Positions 10,987-19,119 of a stretch of DNA of 64,000 nt are shown here, in pieces. The stretch is taken from the NCBI GenBank assembly GCA_963281255.1, contig OY725503.1:3162001-3226000 (forward strand). Reading direction: 5' to 3'. Each line of letters begins with the position of its first letter. Position 1 is the stretch's first letter. The DNA comes from Aphrocallistes beatrix (Eukaryota > Porifera > Hexactinellida > Sceptrulophora > Aphrocallistidae). Position numbers and translations under genes: made by a program. The notes beneath the pieces were generated by a model that worked only from the letters and a program-made list of their open reading frames with translations, made no database searches and was not told the origin of the DNA.

Positions 10987-11945
10987 CAGGGTATCCCGAA
11001 AGTCTTGGCCGGTATATTTCTTTTGCATTTATTTTTAAACCATTATAGTTCATTTTATCTACTTTGTTTACTGAATTCATTGTTACTATTCGTAATTTTT
11101 CCTACTCTAACTACTTGATTCTACTTTCTATTTCAGTTTTATCGGTTATTTTCCATCGTCTAGAATCTAGATTATCCTCCCAAAATGAATGTGCCAGATC
11201 ATGGGATTTCAGTTCGCTCTCAGGTAATTGAAATGATTGAAGGGGGTTTGGAGCAAAAAGAAGTTGCCTTGAGGTTGGAAGTTGGAGAACGTCCGGTTCG
11301 AAGATGGTGGTACAACCATAGAACTGGCACTTCAATGGAAACCAAGCCCCGGTCTGGGCGTCCGAAAAGTTAATCTGCGTCCATAAACTGATTATTTACA
11401 AATCAATGGGAAAACAATAGCAATCTACAAGAAGGATCTCTAGAAGATACAAGAATGAGAGTTAATCTATATCAAAATCTACTATACATCGGCATTTAAC
11501 TGAAAGTCTTGGTGCCCACCCTTATAAATGCCGCAAATCCCCCTAATTACAGATCGAATCAGATAAACCGTCTTCGATTCGCCCATGAACATAGGAATTG
11601 GACATTTGAGGAGTGGTAAAAGGTTCTCAGGGCGGATGAATCCTCTTTCGAGTTATTCGCATCGCCTAACCGCCAAAATGATCGAAAATGGGCAAGAAAT
11701 TCTGATTCAATAAACCCGGTCAATCCCATGATCTGGCACATTCATTTTGGGAGGATAATTCAGACGATGGAAAATAGCCGGTAAAACTGAAATAGAAAGT
11801 AGAATCAAATAGTAAGAGTAGGAAAAATTATGAATAGCAACAATGAATTCAGTAAACAAAGTAGATGCAATGAAACGATAATGATTTAAAGTAAATGCAA
11901 AATAACCAATCGAAAAATAACGGCCAAGTCTTTTGGGACACCCTG
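10987..11945 (+). mobile_element. Decayed mariner/Tc1-type transposon with long inverted ends
   Basis: TA-flanked ends CAGGGTATCCCGAAAGTCTT and AAGTCTTTTGGGACACCCTG are inverted. The inverted repeats are about 220 bases (10987-11208 and 11723-11945), so long that the right copy contains the reverse complement of the transposase start codon region (NVPDHGIS). The centre carries the transposase remnant. Confidence 0.85.
11185..11700 (+). pseudogene. Mariner/Tc1 transposase remnant
   Basis: An intact 62-codon start (11185-11373) has the N-terminal helix-turn-helix of this family: SQVIEMIEGGLEQKEVALRL, then RWWYNHRTGTS and SGRPKS. After a stop, further pieces appear in shifted frames, including RADESSFELFASPNRQN (about 11630-11685). 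This matches the catalytic DES block of mariner/Tc1 transposases. The linker and C-terminal catalytic region are missing or unreadable. Roughly 170 codons remain of a usual 340, with several frameshifts, so it is inactive. Confidence 0.75.
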
Positions 11946-12025
11946 TATAGTTTCCCACCTTTTCTTGCAGCTATGCTTTACTGAATGAGTGCAACTAATA
12001 GTGTGACAGACTGTACCAGCATATA

Positions 12026-12482
12026 CAGTACACCCTCGCTAATCCGAACAGCCCTGTACCAAGGAGAGAAAAAATCATTCCGATTACTGAATTTGTTCCG
12101 ATTAGTGAAGAACTTATTTTTATAACCCAGAATATTGAGATATACGGTTATATTGTTTCATACATATTGCTATACATAATGTAATGCGTTAAGACTAGAA
12201 AAAGATATTCAAGTTCATTTGCTTTATATTGCTTATCCTCTTTTTCGCTGCCAGTTCCCTTAGTTCGTGGAGAATAGTTAGGTTAATCGGAACCCTCGCT
12301 ATTCAGAACCTCGCTAATCCGAACCCTTGCTAATCCGAAACCCTCGCTGTTCGGAACCTCGCTAATCGGAACCCTCACTAATCGGAACCCTCACTAATCG
12401 GAACCCTCGCTAATCCGAACCCTCGCTGTTCGGATTAGCGAGGGTACGAACTAGCGAGGTTCCGATTAGCGAGGGTGTACTG
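12026..12482. mobile_element. pogo/Tigger-like MITE with internal tandem repeats
   Basis: The ends CAGTACACCCTCGCTAATCC and GCGAGGGTGTACTG are inverted and flanked by TA. The right third is a tandem run of CCCTCGCTAATCCGAA-like units. Its right part (12413-12482) reappears at 32293-32362, where copy B starts. Confidence 0.85.
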
Positions 12483-12839
12483 TATAAATATGGTGTCAAA
12501 GTACTCATATCCGTTACTAAATTTTGATCAGTAATTATATGATTGCGCAACAGGTTATATTTGTGACGAATTTAGTGATTTTCAGAGCCGGTTTAAGGAA
12601 ATTTCTGAGTGTTTTTAATATAACATTTTTGCATACAACTGAGTTGTGAAAGGGCTGATGCCAGGGATTTCAGAACTGGCAATAAAAAAGTTGTATTCTC
12701 TAACTTTCACTCCAAAAAAGGCAGTATGTAGCGAGTATAAAAAATATTAACAAGTAAATTCCTGGTGATGCGAAAAAGTTGGATTTTTTCCATAGAATGT
12801 TGCAATATTCCAGCGTTGCTATAGAAACAGATTTTGATA

Positions 12840-13290
12840 TATACAAGCGCGCTTCGCTTGCTTGCGCTTCGCGGCTGGCGGACACTTTGTGTCCGTCGGA
12901 AGCGCCCTTTAGGCGCCTGGGGTCACCATTGATTAATTATATGGGAGACAACATCTCTTGTTAAGCAATACAGTTATTCGAGCATAACTCAGCCATTATA
13001 GGAGATAGAAGGCTGAAATTTTAATAGAATATGTATACTGACATGCCTCACATATGATACAACTCTCATCCAAATATAATGACGTCATCATTACGCATCA
13101 AAATTTTAAAAACTGAAAAATTTGGTGATTTTTCGTGCGATATCTATTATAACAGTAAGACAGACGTATTTAAAGATGTTATCTCCGATATAACTAAATA
13201 ATGGTGACCCCATGCGCCCACAGGGCGCCTCCGGCAGACACAAGGTGTCCGCCAGCCGCGCAGCACAAGCAAGCGAAGCGCGCTTGTATT
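12840..13290. repeat. bZIP-motif repeat family copy
   Basis: Runs from the GC-rich tract CAAGCGCGCTTCGCTTGC to GCAAGCAAGCGAAGCGCGC. It contains hairpins such as GGACACTTTGTGTCC and GCGCCCTTTAGGCGC, and one TGACGTCA. The copy B equivalent is at 32720-33170. Confidence 0.8.
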
Positions 13291-13299
13291 ACATAATCC

Positions 13300-13842
13300 T
13301 TACTATTAAAACTCGATTAATATTTATTTGTATATATATATATATCTCTGTAACGAATTGATTGAAGAAACTGCCGGTCATAGAAAGCTAATTTTTGGCA
13401 TGTGGGAGTATTTTGGCTATGGCTCCAGTAAGTTCTGAGCTCAGAGCAAAATGTCGAATCATCATGGAATTATGACGTCATTGTCACATTTTTAAAAGTT
13501 AAGTAATAGAGTTATTCGAGCATAACTCAGCCATTATAGGAGATAGAAGGCTGAAATTTTAATAGAATATGTATACTAACATACCTCACATATGATGCAA
13601 CTATCATCAAAAAATGATGACTCATCACTTTGCTATGACGTCATCATTACGCATCAAAAATTTTAAAATTGACAAATTTGGTGATTTTTCGAGTAATATC
13701 GATTATCACAGTAGGACAGACATATTTAGAGATGCTATTTCCCTTATAATTAACCAATGTGACCCCAGGCGACCGAAGGGAGCCTCCGGTGGACACAAAG
13801 TGTCAGCCAGCCGCGCAGCCCAAGCAAGCGAAGCGCGCTTGT
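13300..13842. repeat. bZIP-motif repeat family, full-length copy
   Basis: A representative copy. It starts CCTTACTATTAAAACTCGAT, followed by a TA microsatellite, CTGTAACGAATTGATTGAAG, CATAACTCAGCCATTATAGG and the GC-rich end. It holds TGACGTCA at 13473-13480 and 13636-13643 and TGACTCA at 13618-13624, which are CRE and AP-1 consensus sequences. No ORF. The copy B equivalent is 33180-33722. Confidence 0.8.
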
Positions 13843-14121
13843 AGAAAGGTTAAAATGGCAATATAAAAGATCTTCACAATACTTTTCTGCTTTCTTTCTT
13901 TCTCCTACTCGCTCCCTCTGTACACACATGGTGTGAATAGTAAAATATGAATACGTCCGTTTCAATATTTCAAAATATGAGATTTGATAGCTCGAAACAG
14001 ACATCACACGAAAAGTCCAAAATGATGTTCCAAGGGTCTGTTTCTAGAAAAGAAGTCAACAAGTAATAATATCTACAAAATTGAATTAAATGGTTAATAA
14101 TTTCAAACGTCAGATAACAAT

Positions 14122-14814
14122 AGGGTGCGTCAATTGGGGTCAATTACATTTGTTCAATTACAATTACGAATCAATTTTAAGGCAAGTAAAATTTTCAATT
14201 ACAATTACACTTCAACTACAGTGTAATTGTAATTAATTACCAATAACACAATTATAATTGTAATTGACCCCAACCCTGAGTGATGCAACTATTTTTGCGC
14301 CAGGGTCTTTGTTGTATTGATACAAATGCATTTATACCGAAGAAATTCCTTAGATATAATTTTCATGACTCATGAATAATATTGGATATTTTATATTCCA
14401 TTAGGTTACAAAAAATAGCAGGGCCGGCGCCATTGAGGTGTTCTGGGTGTCTGGACACCCACTGCCTTTCCATTTATCTAAATTGTACTGTATACAGTCG
14501 ACTCCGCCTAATTGGGACACATCGGACCCCGAATTTTGTCGCGATTAATCGGAGTTAACTGTATATCCATTCCTACATGGACACTCACTTTCAGACAAAT
14601 CACTCTTAGGACACCCACTGTCCATACAACTTAGCGCCGGCCATGATCATAGTAAACTATTACTCGATAATCTTCTGAATTTAAACTGAATTAAAATGTT
14701 TTGCTTATTTATTGAAAGCTGTGAGATACAATTAACTTTTACTTTGCAGATTAGATCTCTCGTAGAACAATTTTCAATAATAAAAATTATTCCTTGTTGC
14801 TTTTGACGCACCCT
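14122..14814. mobile_element. MITE with TIR AGGGTGCGTCAA, carrying nested pieces
   Basis: AGGGTGCGTCAA at the left and TTGACGCACCCT at the right are perfect inverted ends. Inside is a palindromic CAATTACAATTAC region (14140-14275) and a small pogo-like MITE (14495-14561, CAGTCGACTCCG...CGGAGTTAACTG, TA-flanked). In copy B only the left part remains, because the 2.2-kb deletion starts inside it. Confidence 0.7.
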
Positions 14815-15172
14815 CTACATATGCAGATAAAATGACTATTTCAGGATAAACGAGAAAACATCATAGACGCCGAAGGTCGGGGCGCTCTCCCACTGTGTTT
14901 ACTGAAATAAATGCTTCATTGAAATTCATATATAATTATCAGTATTGATATTGCTATGGCCAAGCGACCAACATGTGAAAATATAACCCAGAATTTTTCC
15001 CACAAATTTTAAACAATTATTAAGTATCAGCCCCTTGGGGATAGGACCCGTTTGCTGTCTATGACATCCTCCGAGATGTTTTTAAGATTTGCCAGAATAT
15101 AATAATTCGGATACAATTGTTAGATGGAACAAATACAATTTGCTAGTATTAATTGAAAGCAAATATACTTAC

Positions 15173-15266
15173 CTTTTAGATCTTGCAAATTCTTGACAAG
15201 GTACTTCTCTTTCTCCTCAATCTCATATTTCAAGCTAGGAGTCTCCTTTGTTAAGCAATATTCTTC
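15173..15266 (-). other. Possible exon of an unknown gene
   Basis: On the minus strand this 94-base stretch is open and reads EEYCLTKETPSLKYE, then IEEKEKYLVKNLQDLK, a charged heptad-like segment. It is followed by a strong donor, G|GTAAGTATA. The acceptor choice (AG at 15267-15268) is uncertain because an in-frame TAA lies just upstream. I do not recognise the protein. It lies wholly in the A-only segment, so if real it is lost from copy B. Confidence 0.25.
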
Positions 15267-15689
15267 CTTTTACTCTAGAGAACAGAGTCTGTTTATTTTA
15301 GATAATTAAGAGAACACCATTAAAGGCAATATGGTTTAGCGCCAGTCCCCACTATTGGTTTTATATGTATCCCCTTCAACAGGATCCTTTGGATGGAGAA
15401 CGGGAATAGAAACGTCGGTCAAATGTCTCTTCTGAGTTCTTGCATCTTAAAATGGTAAGTGATCTGCTGCAAAGAAGGATTATGGAGGCTAGGTTAAATA
15501 TTTGTGATGGAGAATATGGGGAAACAACTTCACATAATGTATTCCCATTGATTAAAATAGCGATAAAATCATAATTAAAAGTTGTGGTTAATTATAATAA
15601 TCGTCCTCTAGTGCATCCCTAGTCCAGATTGTTCAAGTAGATGGCAGGCCTTATATACAGTAGGCTATGGTCTAGGCTATGGTCTGACT

Positions 15690-16080
15690 GTTATAATCGA
15701 AATCGCACGAAAAATCACCAAATTTGTCAATGTTTTAAATTTTTAATGCGTAATGATAACGTCATAACAGAGTGATGGGTCATCATTTTTTCATGAAAGT
15801 TGCATCATATGTGAGATATAATAATATACATATTCTATTAAAATTTCAGCCTTCTATCACTTAAAACGGCTGAGTTATGGTCGAAAAACTGAAATTTCTA
15901 ATTATTAAAAAAAAGGTGACAATGACGTCATAATTCCATGATAAGTCGACATTTTCGTCTGAGCTCAGAACTAAGTGGAGCCATAGCTAAAAGACTCCCA
16001 CATGCCAAAAATCAGCTTTCTACGCCTGGCAGTTTCTTCAATCAATTCGTTAAAGATATATATATATATATTAATCGAGT
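15690..16080. repeat. bZIP-motif repeat family, reversed copy
   Basis: Reverse orientation relative to 13300-13842: AAATCACCAAATTTGTCAAT, CATCATTTTTTCATGA, TTAAAACGGCTGAGTTATGG, TGACGTCATAATTCCATGAT, CAATTCGTTAAAGATATATA. It lacks the GC-rich end. Present in copy A only. Confidence 0.75.
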
Positions 16081-16135
16081 TCTAATAGTAAGGATATATA
16101 CACATATATATTAATTGAGTTTTAATAGTAAGGGT

Positions 16136-16510
16136 ATCTTATATATTAAAACGCTTGGATTTTTTTGTTTGTTTGTTTGTCCGAATTGATTGAAGAATTG
16201 GAAGTCATGGAGATATGAAAATTGGCATGTAGGATTCAAATGATGAATATACGATTAAGTCCGAAGATCTAAGCGAAATTTTCACACCTCTGCAAAAAAA
16301 TGGGGAAACAAATTTCCACATTTTCTATACATTACTATGTATGGCTTCACTCTCACAATAGAAATCATTGTACGACACTACGTATATTGTTAGCTGTCTT
16401 TGTTATTAATACTTCAGTTAAAAGCAATAACTTATAAAGATGTCTCAACTATATTATAGTGTATAGCAATAAAAGAGGCCTTGTGTATATTTTCACACCT
16501 TTATATACGG
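16136..16510. repeat. Dispersed repeat starting TATATTAAAACGCTTGGATT
   Basis: Includes (TTTG)n, GTCCGAATTGATTGAAGAAT, GGCATGTAGGATTCAAATGATG and AGATCTAAGCGAAATTTTCAC. The reverse-complement family is found at 24170-24590, 41850-42249, 63390-63570 and partly at 3260-3430. The TTTGTTTGTTTG tract of the copy B member is the target of the 6.8-kb transposon. Confidence 0.7.
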
Positions 16511-17054
16511 TACATATTTTCCCGGATTAAGTAAAATAAAATTCCCACAATAGCAGTGGTTTAAAAACACAGTTAGTAAAAAATCGGTATATAGATGCAC
16601 GTTAGCCCTATCAAATGTATTATATGCATATAGGTTATCAACCCTTGGGAAACGATTGGCATAATAAAAAATTTTATATGGCTTCAGCTGTGCAAGATAT
16701 GGCTTCCCAGCATTTTGACGAATTTTGTTCTTTTGCTCATATTTCTTTCAGATTTGCTATTAGCTCCATGAAATGTATTAGATTCATATAGGTTATCAAC
16801 CCCTAGAAAGCCATAGGTGCACTCAGAATTGTTATATGTCTTCGCTTTTTCGAGATATGGTTTACCTAGAATTTGGTTGCATTTTTAAAAAAGTTTTCCA
16901 TATCTCAGAAAATCGTGGAAATATTATGATAAACTGTACATCAAGAGTGAGAAAACCTGCAAGTACACGATAAAAAGATTGTCAAATGAAGGCACAATGG
17001 TTCTTAATGATGATGACAACACACACATACAAATATTGTACTAATCCTATAAAT

Positions 17055-18642
17055 CTAAGTGTTAATTATGAGTGTATCGACAATTGTATCTATTGATGAA
17101 AGTAATGAACTATTTCTGCAGCACTTACCTCTTTTTGTGTGGCCGTGTTCTCCACATCTTTCGCAAACTAACTTTGATCGGAATAGATTTAGCATGGAGT
17201 CACTGTCAGAAGCCAATCTCACAAAAATGTCGACCACATTGTCTTCAAATGACACTTCCTAGCGAGATTATCCCTGTACTTTATTATTAGCTTGTTACAA
17301 GCCTCGGAACCTTCCTCAGAGAAACATTTCAAGGCGTGTCCGAAATGCAAGTCTTTCAAAATTTCTTTTGAGTGAGCTAATACCCAATGCAATGTCGGTG
17401 CAATGCCTGTCTAAGGAAACGAGTCCTGCAGAATTAAGAGATAGGTGTTTGTGCATTACTGCATAGATCGCCAAATTATTCGGTATGTATCTGAATTTAT
17501 TATTCTAAGAATAGCTGACAATCGTGTATGTAGTAATTGTGAAAGTGTCTCCTTGTACTCAATCGCAACAGATGACGAAACGCAATCAATAAATTTTGAC
17601 TCGGAGGAAAAAGCTCGACGCGCAACACCACCAGTAGAGGTAGTACCCCCCTTAGGATCAGGCTGGTCTATCTTCAAACCAGTCTTCTCTTGTTTGAGAG
17701 TTCTGACAAAGAACATCGAATTTTTGACTGCAGTTGATGTTGGTGATCATGTAAGTTCACCGCAGCTCAAATGATAAACTAGCAGAGTAAACCACTTGAA
17801 TATACAAGTGTATGAGTGTAGAGGAGATGCTGGAAGGATATTTATAGTGGAAGTTGGTTCGTGGGTGAGGTTATAACGTTCGTTTGAGGGTAGAGAAAAG
17901 AAAGAATCGTTATCTTCGATTTCTCCAAATAGTAGAATGACGTCAGTGATGTGTCTATTGATAAGAAATCCCTGTAGTATTATCAATTCACGATCTTTCA
18001 GTTCATCGTGAGTAGCGGTACATAATTGGCAACTTGCCCCACCTGCTCCAGATAGAATTGCTGACATTTTCCCATCAAACATTGACCGAACAATGTCGAT
18101 ATGCGCTTGTTGATTATCCCCAGGAGATAATCCTTCACTCTTCATTAGCTCAGTTTCCGGATTGATTAAATCGGTCATGAACTGCTTGATATTATTTTCA
18201 TTTTCTTTCGCAGCGAGAAGGAAAATGGGTCGCTGGGTGAAGGGAGAGTTCGGACTGGTGTTTTTCCAGAGTTCTCGACCGCTGAAGGTTGTAAAACAGA
18301 ATAGGATGTATGCTTTAGTCTCTGTATTCGTGTGAGACTGGTTGTAAAGTATGTGACTTCCGGATCCATCTAGTCCATCTGCAATCTGAAATCGCAGAGG
18401 AAAGTCTTGAACTGCAGGAGGCGGTATGGTGAACAAGATTCGGTCGAGTGTATGACGGACGTACTGTGCATATGGTACGTGCGCACCAACTGGAATAATT
18501 GAATAATATTTCGTAAAATAATGCTGTTCCTTTGTTCCACAACCTTATGATATGCAGGGAAATAAATATCGCTAGATAGCAAGTGAAGCATCGCCTGACA
18601 TTTAAAAAAATGGTGAAATTTTTTATTGCTAATTCCATCGGA
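17055..18642 (-). pseudogene. RAG1-like (RAG1L/ProtoRAG) transposase pseudogene, copy A
   Basis: Read on the minus strand, the pieces follow the RAG1 core in order. (1) 18642-18489: MLHLLSSDIYFPAYHKVVEQ, the pre-RNase-H region. (2) After a frameshift near 18488: YVRHTLDRILFTIPPPAVQD, then ADGLDGSGSHILYNQ around the first catalytic Asp, then LLAAKENENNIKQFMTDLI and SCQLCTATHDE (CxxC zinc ligands), ending PLHSYTCIFKWF. (3) TGA at 17747, same frame: LKIDQPDPKGGTTSTG and RLSAILRIINSD. (4) TAA at 17456, then TAG at 17411, same frame: APTLHWVLAHSKEIL (HxxxxH zinc ligands) and CFSEEGSEACNKLI...DNLARK, matching the catalytic-Glu block. (5) After a frameshift near 17258: a tail with CERCGEHGHTKRGKC. 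About 520 residues remain of a usual 900 or more. The N-terminal DNA-binding region is not found. Family assignment is from memory of RAG1 and is strong across five blocks. It is inactive. Confidence 0.85.
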
Positions 18643-19119
18643 TTATTGAGTAGTCTACCATCTAATCGTACTTGTTGGACGGTATTTATTTTGATATTCT
18701 AGAACTGAGCACCTAAAGCTCAGTTGTACTAAAAATCGGAAAGTTATTCGTGGTTTTGCGGTGCATTCATCAATTATTTTCTAACTTATCTGATATTTTT
18801 TCAATTATATGAACCTCAAAATGGTTTTGGCCCCTTTAAATATTATAAAACAGATGAATTTAGAAAAAGAAGCATTAAATCCAATCAAAAATATCTTTAT
18901 GAGGGACTTCATTTCTAAAATGCTCGGGAAATGGCCGTTGTGATATTAGCTATTGTGTATAGAAAAGAATTCTGAACAGTTAAAAAAAAAATTTGTTCAG
19001 ATCCGACCATTAGTTCGTAAGTTATAGTATATTGTAGATAAAGTTCGGACATCAAACCTCTCTATGGCCCCGGAAGTGCTCGATGTCAATGCTTAAAAAC
19101 TATTGAAGATATATAATCT
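18643..19119. other. Gene-free stretch upstream of the RAG1-like remnant
   Basis: Where the N-terminal half of a RAG1-like protein should continue, the minus strand has stops in all frames. A short hairpin CTGAGCACCTAAAGCTCAG lies at about 18705-18724. No RAG2-like frame and no recognisable CAC-type terminal repeat was seen. Confidence 0.5.

Larger units (their letters stand above)
14552..16768. other. 2.2-kb segment present in copy A only
   Basis: In copy B, base 34431 (equivalent to 14551) joins directly to 34432 (equivalent to 16769). The left breakpoint falls inside a pogo-like MITE nested in a larger MITE and the right one in unrelated repeat sequence. Neither end looks like a transposon terminus, so this reads as a deletion in B rather than an insertion in A. 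The segment contains candidate exons (15173-15266 minus) and a reversed bZIP-motif repeat (15690-16080). Confidence 0.85.

Noticed and set aside
14552..16768. Reading the A-only segment as a transposon insertion in copy A
   Set aside because: Its ends fall inside other elements, with no inverted repeats or target duplication, so a deletion in B fits better.
17445..17774. 109-codon plus-strand frame over the RAG1-like remnant
   Set aside because: Antisense shadow of the minus-strand RAG1-like coding sequence. No domain signal of its own, and the minus strand carries the conserved motifs.
18315..18638. 107-codon minus-strand frame overlapping the RAG1-like remnant
   Set aside because: It is the wrong phase: the conserved blocks lie in the two other minus-strand phases before and after the frameshift near 18488.
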